Of a stretch of 64,000 bases of DNA, positions 52,976 to 62,639 are shown one piece after another; position 1 is the first letter of the stretch; every line of letters begins with the position of its first letter. The stretch covers positions 1,486,420-1,550,419 of the forward strand of contig OX457028.1 in the NCBI GenBank assembly GCA_949752745.1, written 5' to 3'. The stretch is from Protula sp. h YS-2021. Lineage: Eukaryota; Annelida; Polychaeta; Sabellida; Serpulidae. A program made the position numbers and the translations under genes. The notes under the pieces are model-generated. The model was not told the origin of the DNA, searched no databases, and worked only from the letters and a program-made list of their open reading frames with translations.

Positions 52976-53581
52976 AAACGGTCTGATTTCCGGTTATTGA
53001 TAACAAATGCACTTAGAACAGGATTAATAAAAATGAATTTTGGGTGGTCATACTTTCTGAGTGGCCGCATCGCTGAGTTTCCTTATACTTTGTTCTTAGC
53101 AAACGGCAGTTATCAAATACACTCTTTGCTTTCCCACATTTTATGACAGACTTGCCTCTATGCTAAAGATCAGCTATAATATTTAACCTACAAAACTTTT
53201 ACGTTAAACAAATGGCAAATATTTATCGATGCGATACAGAGGTAAGTTATCCTTAGTTGTGCAGAAAATTTAAAAAAAACAGGGCTACATTAGAAGCAAA
53301 GTTGGAATTTTCCCCAGATTGCACAGGTGTAACATTGAACAAAGACAATAAAAATAAAAGCTACTAAAAAGAACTATAACAAACACCCTAACAACTATCC
53401 GTTTGACCCATATTAATTGAAGTCCTTTTACATACATTTCTGTTATCGATGCCTTAAATTACTTTGCATGAACTCTATGCAATAGCAGTTGTCAGGCCAA
53501 GCACTTTGTAGGCATTTTATTATCATTACCTTAAATTATTACTGTTGCAAAAATAATCCGCCGCAAAATTTTGTTTCATAG

Positions 53582-54327
53582 AAAATTTTGAAGGCAACAG
53601 AACAAAAAGGAATGTTTTTATTCGAGAACATGGAGGCTATTTTAGACATCACGAGAGACACAGTGCCAATACTCTTTGTCCAAGACATGCACCAAATTGT
53701 TGCGCATGGTGTTACGAGGGTTTGTATAACAGAGTAACACATGAAAAAATATATGCAAGCCACTACGGATTTTCGAGCAAAGGGCTGTATCAGATCCAGG
53801 TAAGTCCAAACTTTTCACTGACATTTCGTTGGCCTAATATCTGCTTTATCAAATATAAATCATGTTAATAATTCAACGTTTTCTTGAGTTTTTGTCGTTT
53901 CAAACTCAAAACCAATTATTATTCAACAAAATAGCATAAGCAATTTGTGAAATACCACGCACTCTTTTACCGACTTTCATTTCAAATTTAAGATCAGTCA
54001 TTTTGAATTGAAAGTAACAGTTTGCATTTCAAACTGTCATTTAAATGCGAAATCATTTATGCCTACTTTGATTTGCATAAAGGTAATTGTGTTTGAAGAC
54101 TTTATCGCGTATAAAAATGAGAAATGTATCTGTCAAAAAGCTACACATCATTTCACTATATTTCTCTATTTCAGTCTTTCATCCTGCTGTACCACTTTCA
54201 AGGCGACATTTCGCGTGTCTGGTGTGGCTGGTTTCTCACTGATGGCTTTGTTAACGGAATCTCGCCAATATACCTCTGCGATGAATCGCAGTACCAAGAT
54301 CCAGGCGATCTTCATCAACAAAAATAA
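53582..54327 (+). CDS. Unit 2 exons 6b and 7 (intact cysteine-rich exons)
   Basis: Exon 6b 53582-53799 has its normal donor (CAG|GTAAGT) and the C-x6-CC-x2-C motif. Exon 7 54175-54327 encodes SFILLYHFQGDISRVWCGWF and ends in TAA. Both are the same length and phase as in unit 1, with replacement differences and no frame disruption. Confidence 0.6.
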
Positions 54328-55500
54328 AAATAATCAAAATGCAAACTAAACTTTTAATGCAAATTTAAGTGTTGAGTTTTGATAGTTGTTAACATAACAC
54401 AGAAAAAAACAAAGGAATTTATTGCCCTTTGATACGTCACCCTTTTCGGTGTTTATGTTTGGTTTCTTGAAACTGAGAAAATATAAAAAAATATTATATT
54501 GGCATATGTGTTTGTGTTATATTCTATCAGTCAAGAATTACAAAAATTCGCATAAGAAACAAAAGTAAAGATAAGGATAAGAACAAACTTTAAAAATCAA
54601 AGAACTTCAAATTATAGTATCACTGTTAAGCATAGCATTGAATTCAACAAAATGCAAGGATGTCTAGGTTTATGTTGCGCGTAAGCTTTTGTGCTGAATT
54701 ACTGTTTTGGAGTTAATTTTTAATAACCACTATTACTAATTTCACATCTCTATATGCGATTTTGTTTACGACTTACGTTCGGTTCGGTTATCTAAGATGA
54801 TATATAATATGCAAACCTTTTAATAATTTTTGGAACTTTTCCATTATATCAGTGATTAACCGCTTTTGTCATGTAAACAGAAGATTTTTTTAAGGACATA
54901 CAGCTTTATAATACCTTCAAGACATTAATTAAATAAAGTTTTTTTATTGCGTTAATAAATTTATTCCATGGCGCTTCGTAAATCGCATCAAAGCATACTA
55001 ATCAAGAGGTTTCCAACGCTTTAACATCACCATTCGCAACAGGAGTAGTTAAACTGTTAATGACGATTAAACATAAACATTGTTTTGTGGGAATTTTGAT
55101 AATTAAAGTGTATAAACATTGTCTTGAACGCCGTATAATGCAAAATTACTTTTTAACTTACTTATGTTATTCTTAAAGTTGTTAAAATTTTAATAAATGC
55201 TTCATTCCATATTTGTTTTGTTGATAACCATTCGATTTGTGTCTGTTGTGGTAAAAATGTATTCTGGATTTTACTACGGGATATATGCTCAATAATATTT
55301 GATGCAGACACACACACATATACTTTGTACAAAAGTTCCAGGACAGTAAATGTATAGACCGATATCTCAGCAAGTATATAACATTTATATAACTTTATAA
55401 ATTTTACACAAGAAATACCTTATGACAGTGACATTGGCTGTACACAAATTAAAGTTTTAGGTCTAACACAAAGGAAGATCCAGATCATTATTCGAACAGA
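54328..55500. other. 3' flank of unit 2, no gene seen
   Basis: Near-copy of 49111-50280 with scattered substitutions and small indels. Nothing coding is recognised. Confidence 0.55.
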
Positions 55501-55509
55501 CTCACCGAA

Positions 55510-56060
55510 AACGACTGATTCAGTAGCGTGTGTGTCCACCTCGTGCCCTTGCGAGGGCTTGTACGCGCCTTGGCATCGAGAAAATTAGGCGATTAACTGC
55601 CCTCCGAGGTATCCGATGCCACTCCTCAATGAGAGCTTGTCGTAATTCTGCATGCGTCCGTGGTGGTGGATCGCGCATGCGTACTCTCCGATCGAGCTTA
55701 TCCCATAAATGCTCGATCGGATTCATGTCGAACGAGTACGGAGGCCATGGCAGAGTGTTTACAAGTAATACCGACATTGTGCAGCAACATGCCCACAGTG
55801 TTGCTCTGTGTGCTCTAATATTGAACTCCCTTAGACGTCGCAAGACAGTTTTTCCTGGAATTCGATGATTATGAATGCCATGTGTGCTTGCTGCTGTAGC
55901 CTCCGCCGCCAGAAACCGATCGCGCAGATGCGTGATCCGGATCCATCGATCCTGAGCTGGAGTCGTCACTCGTGGCCTTCCGGACCTGGGTCGATCTCGA
56001 ACTGTTCCTGTTTCACGATATCGTCTGCACAGTTCGTTTATAACAGGGTAGGCATATGCA
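55510..56060 (-). pseudogene. Tc1-like transposase, internally deleted (unit 2 copy)
   Basis: Minus strand, longer frame than the unit 1 copy: INELCRRYRETGTVRDRPRS (helix-turn-helix part), QDRWIRITHLRDRFLAAEAT, KTVLRRLREFNIRAHR, then an abrupt jump to the C-terminal WPPYSFDMNPIEHLWDKLDR and RRAVNRLIFSM. About 183 residues remain where about 340 are usual; the central catalytic part is absent. It is a non-autonomous deletion form carried by the tandem duplication. Confidence 0.82.
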
Positions 56061-56427
56061 ACGCAACACACTGTTAATTATCATACTATTCTTACGCTAA
56101 AATGCGTAAATTCCCATGACAAGTACGAGTTAAATAACAATTTATTGCAGTAACCTAAACAATAATAAACTATTTCACTAAACTAATACCCTCCTAAGCA
56201 ATGTTCCGTATCATTATGCAGTAACTCATCAATGTCATTACACTTATTACTTTTTTTATACTTTTCCGGTTAAGGTTGATAAATAATTGAGTGAAGAAAT
56301 CAGTATTTAATTTAATTAACCAAAAATAAAAGACTAATTAAATACAGCAAATCACTGACTGCATGGCTTTGTTTTGAGACCACTTTATGTTTTATCTTTA
56401 TTATAATAGAAAATACAAGTTCTGCAG

Positions 56428-57110
56428 GAGGATCATCGATGTGTAATAACACCTTTGAACGGGACAAACAAAGATGCAGTGGTGAGCATGGCTGTGCACT
56501 GTTGGTATTCAAATCTACTACCTCTCTTACAGAGAGGCAGTTATCTTACCAGACCAGTCTTTGATGAGTTGCTCGATTTTAAATTCTACAGTATAGAAGT
56601 ATTTACAATTGTTGATTGATATATTTATCAATTACTAGTTTGCAATACCGTCGGGTATAACGGTAGAATTACGGTAGGTCTGACGCAGTTTGACGATGTT
56701 AGGCAAAAGAAGGCGTGATGCAGAAAGGTTCAAGGAGGTATACTGTGCCAGGCAGTTCACCATATGACGCAGTACAATGTTTTTAAAATTTATTTTGAAA
56801 TTTGCTTTGCAACTAAGAATGCCAAAATCTTGTTGTTATGGCGAACTACAAAATAAAATTCACGAAAAACTATACTTTATACATTTACAGGCACCGGTAG
56901 ACATACCACAGAAATGAAACACGTGTAAATTGTATATTTCTAAAACTTTTGTCTGAACTATTCCTTAATAGTTGCATAATTCTTATTTCAGGAGAGCACA
57001 CCTTACATCTATGTCGTAGATTCCAGTCCCGTGAGGGATAAATCTTTTCTCGCCCTTAGTGCGCAGGACATGTGCAAAAGCACCCAAAAAATAACACCAC
57101 CAGTAGTATT
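56428..57110 (+). pseudogene. Unit 3 exon 4 and broken exon 5a
   Basis: Exon 4 at 56428-56481 is intact and differs from unit 1 by one synonymous change (GTC to GTA), which supports its frame. Exon 5a starts at 56992, but an internal deletion at about 57080 joins ATGTGCAAAAGCA directly to CCCAAAAAATAA, removing the end of BRICHOS and the peptide and shifting frame. Confidence 0.75.
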
Positions 57111-57723
57111 GAACTAAAACGGTCCGATTTTCGGTTATTGATAACAAATGCACTTAGAACAGGATTAATAAAATGAATTTTGGGTGGTCATACTTTCTGA
57201 GTGGCCGCATCACTGAGTTTCCTTATACTTTGTTCTTAGCAAATGGCAGTTGTCAAATACACTCTTTGCTTTCCCACATTTTATGACAGACTTGCCTCTA
57301 TGCTAAAGATCAGCTATAATATTTAACCTACAAAACTCTTACGTTAAACAAATGGCAAATATTTATCGATGCGATACAGAGGTAAGTTATCCTTAGTTGT
57401 GCAGAAAATTTAAAAAACTAGGGCTACATTAGAAGCAAAGTTGGAATTTTCCCCAGATTACACAGGTGTAACATTGATCGAAGACAATAAAAATAAAAGC
57501 TACTAAAAAGAGCAACTATAACAAACACCCTAACAAGTCTCCGTTTGACCCATATTAACTGCAGCCCTTTTATATACATTTCTGTTATCGATGCCTTAAA
57601 TTACTTCGCATGAACTCTATGCAATAGCAGTTGTCAGTCCAAGCACTTTATATGCATTTTATTATCATTACCTTAAATTATTACTGTTGCAAAAATAATC
57701 AGCCGTAAAATTTTGTTTCATAG

Positions 57724-57930
57724 AAAATTTTGAAGGCAACAGAACAAAAAGGAATGTTTTTATTCGAGAACATGGAGGCTATTTTAGACATCACGAGAGA
57801 CACAGTGCCAATACTCTTTGTCCAAGACATGCACCAATTTGTTGCGCATGGTGTTACGAGGGTTTGTATAACAGAGTAACACATGAAAAAATAAATGCAA
57901 GCCACTACGGAATCTCGAGCAAAGGGCACA
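57724..57930 (+). pseudogene. Unit 3 exon 6a, fused to intron sequence
   Basis: Exon 6 ends at AAAGGG (57921-57926) and continues as CACAGAAATGAAACACG from the intron before exon 5. Compared with 52717, the junction lost a few more bases (CATAC), so it shares the exon-side breakpoint. Confidence 0.72.
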
Positions 57931-58011
57931 GAAATGAAACACGTGTAAATTGTATATTTCTAAAACTTTTGTCTGAACTATTCCTTAATAGTTGCATAAT
58001 TCTTATTTCAG

Positions 58012-58179
58012 GAGAGCACACCTTACATCTATGTCGTAGATTCCAGTCCCGCGAGGGATAAATCTTTTCTCGCCCTAAGTGCGCAGGACATGTGCAAAAG
58101 CAAAGGCGTGTTTTGGGCATATCCCCGCTGTCTCATAGTTGGAGGCAAGTGCATAACGTGGAAACCACCCAAAAAATAA
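58012..58179 (+). CDS. Unit 3 exon 5b (intact BRICHOS 3' exon with peptide)
   Basis: 168 bases, phase 0, acceptor TTATTTCAG. Its sequence encodes the same residues as unit 2 exon 5a (SSPARDKS, CKSKGVFWAYP) and the same terminal RCLIVGGKCITWKPPKK. Its position, second in the unit, and its match to unit 2 suggest recent copying or conversion. Confidence 0.62.
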   Translation, partial: ESTPYIYVVDSSPARDKSFLALSAQDMCKSKGVFWAYPRCLIVGGKCITWKPPKK

Positions 58180-58804
58180 CACTACCAGTAGTATTGAACT
58201 AAAACGGTCTGATTTCCGGTTATTGATAACAAATGCACTTAGAACAGGATTAATAAAATGAATTTTGGGTGGTCATACTTTCGGAGTGGCCGCATCACTG
58301 AGTTTCCTTATACTTTGGTATTAGCAAATGGCAGTTGTCAAATACACTCTTTGCTTTCCCACATTTTATGACAGACTTGCCTCTATGCTAAAGATCAGCT
58401 ATAATATTTAACCTACAAAACTCTTACGTTAAACAAATGGCAAATATTTATCGATGCGATACAGAGGTAAGTTATCCTTAGTTGTGAAGAAAATTTAAAA
58501 AACTAGGGCTACATTAGAAGCAAAGATGGAATTTTCCCCAGATTACACAGGTGTAACATTGATCGAAGACAATAAAAATAAAAGCTACTAAAAAGAACTA
58601 TAACAAACACCCTAACAAGTCTCCGTTTGACCCATATTAACTGCAGCCCTTTTATATACATTTCTGTTATCGATGCCTTAAATTACTTCGCATGAACTCT
58701 GTGCAATAGCAGTGGTCAGGCCAAGCACTTTATATGCATTTTATTATCATTACTTTAAATTATTACTGTTGAAAAATAATCAGCCGTAAAATTTTGTTTC
58801 ATAG

Positions 58805-59100
58805 AAAATTTTGAAGGCAACAGAACAAAAAGGAATGTTTTTATTCGAGAACATGGAGGCTATTTTAGACATCACGAGAGACACAGTGCCAATACTCTTT
58901 GTCCAAGACATGCACCAAATTGTTGCGCATGGTGTTACGAGGGTTTGTATAACAGAGTAACACATGAAAAAATAAATGCAAGCCACTACGGAATCTCGAG
59001 CAAAGGGCATACCACAGAAATGAAACAGAAATATCCCCGCTGCCTCATAGTTGGAGGCAAGTGCATAACATGGAAACCACCAATAGAACTAAAACGGTCT
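58805..59100 (+). pseudogene. Unit 3 exon 6b and truncated exon 5c
   Basis: Exon 6b runs to AAAGGG (59017), then CATACCACAGAAATGAAACAG leads directly into the middle of exon 5 (AAATATCCCCGCTGCCTC). The exon 5 acceptor and its first ~115 bases are gone, so exon 5c cannot be spliced normally. The peptide region also carries a change (ACATGG) and the CCAATAGAAC deletion seen at 52975. Confidence 0.72.
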
Positions 59101-59697
59101 GATTTCCGGTTATTGATAACAAATGCACTTAGAACAGGATTAATAAAAATGAATTTTGGGTGGTCATACTTTCTGAGTGGCCGCATCACTGAGGTTCCTT
59201 ATACTTTGTTCTTAGCAAACGGCAGTTGTCAAATACACTCTTTGCTTTCCCACATTTTATGACAGACTTGCCTCTATGCTAAAGATCAGCTATAATATTT
59301 AACCTACAAAACTTTTACGTTAAACAAATGGCAAATATTTATCGATGCGACACAGAGGTAAGTTATCCTAAGCTGTGCAGAAAATTAAAAAAAAACAGGG
59401 CTACATTAGAAGCAAAGTTGGAATTTTCCCCAGATTACACAGGTGTAACATTGATCAAAGACAATAAAAATAAAAGCTACTAAAAAGAACTATAACAAAC
59501 ACCCTAACAACTATCCGTTTGACCCATATTAATTGCAGCCCTTTTATATACATTTCTGTTATCGATGCCTTAAATTACTTTGCATGAACTCTGTGCAATA
59601 GCAGTTGTCAGGCCAAGCACTTTGTAGTCATTTTATTATCATTACCTTAAATTATTACTGTTGCAAAAATAATCCGCCGCAAAATTTTGTTTCATAG

Positions 59698-60452
59698 AAA
59701 ATTTTGAAGGCAACAGAACAAAAAGGAATGTTTTTATTCGAGAACATGGAGGCTATTTTAGACATCACGAGAGACACAGCGCCAATACTCTTTGTCCAAG
59801 ACATGCACCAAATTGTTGCGCATGGTGTTACGAGGGTTTGTATAACAGAGTAACACAGGAAAAAATATATGTAAGCCACTACGGATTCTCGAGCAAAGTG
59901 CTGTATCAGATCCAGGTAAGTCCAAACTTTTCACTGGCATTTCGTTGGCCTAATATCTGCTTTATCAAATATAAATCATGTTAATAATTCAACGTTTTCT
60001 TGAGTTTTTGTCGTTTCAAACTCAAAACCAATTATTATTCAACAAAATAGCATAAGCAATTTGTGAAATACCACGCACTCTTTTACCGACTTTCATTTCA
60101 AATTTAAGATCAGTCATTTTGAATTGAAAGTTACAGTTTACATTTCAAACTGTCATTTAAATGCGAAATCATTTTATGCCTACTTTGATTTGCATAAAGG
60201 TAATTGTATTTGAAGACTTTATCGCGTATAACAAAAAGAGAAATGTATCTGTCAAAAAGCTACACATCAGTTCACTATATTTCTCTATTTCAGTCTTTCA
60301 TCCTGCTGTACCACTTTCAAGGCGACATTTCGCGTGTCTGGTGTGGCTGGTTTCTCACTGATGGCTTTGTTAACGGAATCTCGCCAATATACCTCTGCGA
60401 TGAATCCCAATACCAAGATCCAGGCGTTCTTCTTGAACGCAAAGAAAAATAA
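59698..60452 (+). CDS. Unit 3 exons 6c and 7 (intact cysteine-rich exons)
   Basis: Exon 6c 59698-59915 keeps the length of 218 bases, motif and donor CAG|GTAAG. Exon 7 60294-60452 encodes SFILLYHFQGDISRVWCGWF and ends with a different tail, DPGVLLERKEK, before TAA. It is the third in-frame member of the set. Confidence 0.6.
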
Positions 60453-60846
60453 GCGAAATACAAACTAAACAGAACTGTTAATGCAAATTTAAGTGTTGAG
60501 TTGTGATAGTTGTTAACATCCACAGAAAAAAAACAAAGGAATTTATTGTCCTTTGATACGTCACTGTTTCAGGTGTTTATGTTTTGTTTCTTGAAACTGA
60601 GAAACTATAAAAAAATCATTATATTGGCAGTTGTGTTTGTGTTATATTCTATTGGTTCAGAAATAAAAAATTCGTACAAGAAACAAAAGTAAAAATAAGG
60701 ATAAGAACAAACTTTAAAAATCAAAGAACTTCAAATTATAGTATCACTGTTAAGGTTTGAATTCACCAAAATGCAAGGAGGTCTAGGTTTATGTTGTGCG
60801 TAAGATTTTGTGCTGAATTACTGTCTTGGAGAAGTAGGGGAAAAAC

Positions 60847-61161
60847 GGGGGTTTGAAAACAGGAAGTGACGTCATAGTGACGTCACATGGTGTTTTCGAA
60901 CCCCCACGGGGGTTTGAAAACAGTGACGTCATATTGACGTCACTGTGGGGAAAACCCGATCGATAAATTTCAGAGTGCACTCGTACAGAGTGTGGGGGAA
61001 AACCGATCGATAAATTTTAGAGTGCACTCGTTCAGAGCGTGGGAACGATCAATAAATTTGAGAAGGAATGGGATTTTCAGCAGGATAAAAGTGTGGCTCC
61101 GAAAACAGGAAGTGACGTCAAAATGACGTCACGAGGTGTTTTCGGAGCCCCATGGGGCTCC
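60847..61161. repeat. CRE-core palindromes, two paralogous hairpins
   Basis: Hairpin A (60847-60905) has arms GGGGGTTTGAAAACA / TGTTTTCGAACCCCC around AGTGACGTCA..TGACGTCAC. Hairpin B (61093-61151) has arms GTGGCTCCGAAAACA / TGTTTTCGGAGCCCC around the same CRE core. The outer arm bases differ between A and B, but each pairs with its partner. A perfect 18-bp palindrome, GGAGCCCCATGGGGCTCC, lies at 61144-61161. Confidence 0.85.
60957..61075. repeat. GATCGATAAATTT repeat, block 1
   Basis: Three units of (C)GATC(G/A)ATAAATTT followed by CAGAGTGCACTCGT and CAGAG(T/C)GTGGG, ending GAGAAGGAATGGGATTTTC. The same series, including the same ending, recurs at 62350-62615. Confidence 0.85.
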
Positions 61162-61216
61162 GAAAACAGTGACGTGATTGTTTTCGAATTCGCATGGGTA
61201 TTTTGAAACAGGTAAT

Positions 61217-61494
61217 CGAAAGAGCGCGCGCCCGTTCAATGACGTCATGATGACGTCATCATGACGTTATAATGACGTCATCATGTTGACGTTATAATGA
61301 CGTCATCATGACGTTATAATGACGTCATCATCATTACGTTATAATGACGTCATAATGACGTCATCATGACGTTATAATGACGTCATCATCATGACGTTAT
61401 AATGACGTCATCATGACGTTATCATGACGTTATCATGACGTCATCATGATGTTATGGCATATTAAGACAGTTCTAAGCAGGATAACCCTAAGTC
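61217..61494. promoter_or_regulatory. CRE array with GCGCGCGC and TAACCCTAA (second copy)
   Basis: GCGCGCGC, then about ten TGACGTCA palindromes alternating with a similar number of TGACGTTA words (61227-61450), then AGACAGTTCTAAGCAGGATAACCCTAA. It has the same order of parts as 20175-20300, but longer. TGACGTCA is a CREB/ATF site; any activity is inferred. Confidence 0.65.
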
Positions 61495-61575
61495 GCCTGT
61501 CAATCATCATGACGTCATTAGTCACGTGACCTGTCAATCATCATTGGTCACATGACCTGTCAATCATGTGTGATG
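61495..61575. repeat. CCTGTCAATCAT repeat with E-box words
   Basis: CCTGTCAATCATCAT occurs three times, spaced by GTCACGTGA and GTCACATGA. It is a ~27-33-bp imperfect tandem repeat between the CRE array and the tRNA-like sequence. Confidence 0.75.
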
Positions 61576-61623
61576 TGATTCCAACCGCATATGAGGAATA
61601 TTTTCCTGCTGATTAACCTTCTG

Positions 61624-61708
61624 GCCTGAATGGCTCAGTTGGTAGAGCAGAGGACCCGTAAGCGGACCCATGATCTGAAGGTCGGTGGATCGAACCCGCC
61701 CTCGGGCA
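61624..61708 (+). repeat. tRNA-like sequence (SINE head or tRNA pseudogene)
   Basis: Acceptor arms GCCTGAA/CTCGGGC pair at 6 of 7 positions (one wobble). The D arm GCTC-AGTTGGTA-GAGC is perfect and the T arm GGTGG-ATCGAAC-CCGCC is good. The anticodon region is about 12 bases too long and does not form a 5-bp stem, so it is not a normal tRNA. Within it GGACCCATGAT (61664-61674) pairs perfectly with ATCATGGGTCC at 61719-61729, just downstream. Confidence 0.6.
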
Positions 61709-61724
61709 TCACTTTCATATCATG

Positions 61725-61950
61725 GGTCCTCAATCTTAGAAGACCCCCCCCCCGGGTCCTCAATCTTAGAAGACCCCCCCCCAGGACCAGGACATGACAT
61801 GAATTGACCCCCCCCCCACCAGGACCAAGACATGACATGAATCGGACCTCCCCCCCCCAGGACCAGGACATGACATGAATTGACCCCCCCCCAGGACCAA
61901 GACATGACATGTATCGAACCCCCCAACGGACCAAGACATGGCATGTATCG
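61725..61950. repeat. Poly-C minisatellites
   Basis: Two unit types: GGGTCCTCAATCTTAGAAGA followed by a run of 9-11 Cs (2-3 copies), then CAGGACCA(G/A)GACATGACATGAAT followed by a C-run (4-5 copies). The Gly/Pro-rich minus-strand open frames here are artefacts of the repeat. Confidence 0.9.
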
Positions 61951-62043
61951 GACATAGCCATATAGCTATATGACTATGTAATTGCTATGTGAACATAATT
62001 AGTTTCAAGTATGTATGTCATTATCAGATCGTTCAACAGTCAA

Positions 62044-62115
62044 GCCGCGATAGCTCACTTGGCAGAGCAAACGGCTAGCAACCTGAGAGTCCCGGGATCG
62101 ATACCACATCGGGGC
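62044..62115 (+). repeat. tRNA-Ala(AGC)-like pseudogene or SINE head
   Basis: Exactly 72 bases. Acceptor arms GCCGCGA/TCGGGGC pair at 6 of 7 positions and the D arm GCTC/GAGC is perfect. The 7-base anticodon loop CTAGCAA would give AGC. The anticodon and T stems pair at only 2 of 5 positions each, so it is decayed. A run of T's follows at 62121, as at Pol III terminators. Confidence 0.55.
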
Positions 62116-62139
62116 AAACTTTTTTTTGGTTTTTTGTTC

Positions 62140-62340
62140 ACCTTTATGACTCTGTGACATTATGTGACAACATGTGACTGTGACATCATGTGACTCTGTG
62201 ACATTATGTGACTGTGACTGTTTTTTTTTTGTTTTTTTTTAACATAATGGCTATATTTCTATGTCTATTTTCACTATTATTATGATAATATTTAATTAGT
62301 CATATTTCAATGGTTCTAACCACACAGCATAGGAATAAGT
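62140..62340. repeat. TGTGAC-word repeats and T-rich tract
   Basis: TGACTCTGTGACATTATGTGAC words repeat about four times (62148-62220), followed by a T-rich tract (62221-62240). Nothing coding is present. Confidence 0.7.
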
Positions 62341-62349
62341 ACATGTGTA

Positions 62350-62615
62350 CAGAGTGTGGGGAAACCGATCAATAAATTTTAGAGTGCACTCGTTCAGAGT
62401 GTGGAGGAAACCGATCGATAAAATTTCAGGGTGCACTCGTTCAGACCGTGGGAACGATCGATAAATTTGAAAACATCAAAGGCCTAGACCGTGGGAACGA
62501 TCGATAAATTTGAAAACATCAAAGGCCTAGACCGTGGGAACGATCAATAAATTTCAGAGTGCACTAATTCAGAGCGTGGGAACGATCAATAAATTTGAGA
62601 AGGAATGGGATTTTC
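62350..62615. repeat. GATCGATAAATTT repeat, block 2
   Basis: Six units of the series seen at 60957-61075. Two of them carry a private 43-base form, GATCGATAAATTTGAAAACA followed by TCAAAGGCCTAGACCGTGG. The block ends with the same GAGAAGGAATGGGATTTTC as block 1. Confidence 0.88.
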
Positions 62616-62639
62616 CACAACTCTATGTTTTATGTTATA

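Larger units (their letters stand above)
50809..56037 (+). repeat. Tandem duplication unit 2 of the BRICHOS 3' half
   Basis: Begins at TTATAACAGGGTAGGC and mirrors unit 1, but contains two exon 5-6 modules. It has no copy of exons 1-3, so its exons could only be expressed by splicing from exon 3 of unit 1, or are silent. Confidence 0.88.
56038..60833 (+). repeat. Tandem duplication unit 3 of the BRICHOS 3' half
   Basis: Begins at TTATAACAGGGTAGGC. It contains three exon 5-6 modules and one exon 7. Similarity to units 1 and 2 stops at about 60833, where the repeat hub begins, so the Tc1 end is missing. Confidence 0.86.

Noticed and set aside
61635..61961. Gly/Pro-rich minus-strand open frames
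   Set aside because: Translations of the poly-C minisatellite.
61624..62115. Two functional tRNA genes
   Set aside because: The first has an oversized, unpaired anticodon region. The second has only two paired bases in each of the anticodon and T stems. Both fit SINE heads or pseudogenes better.
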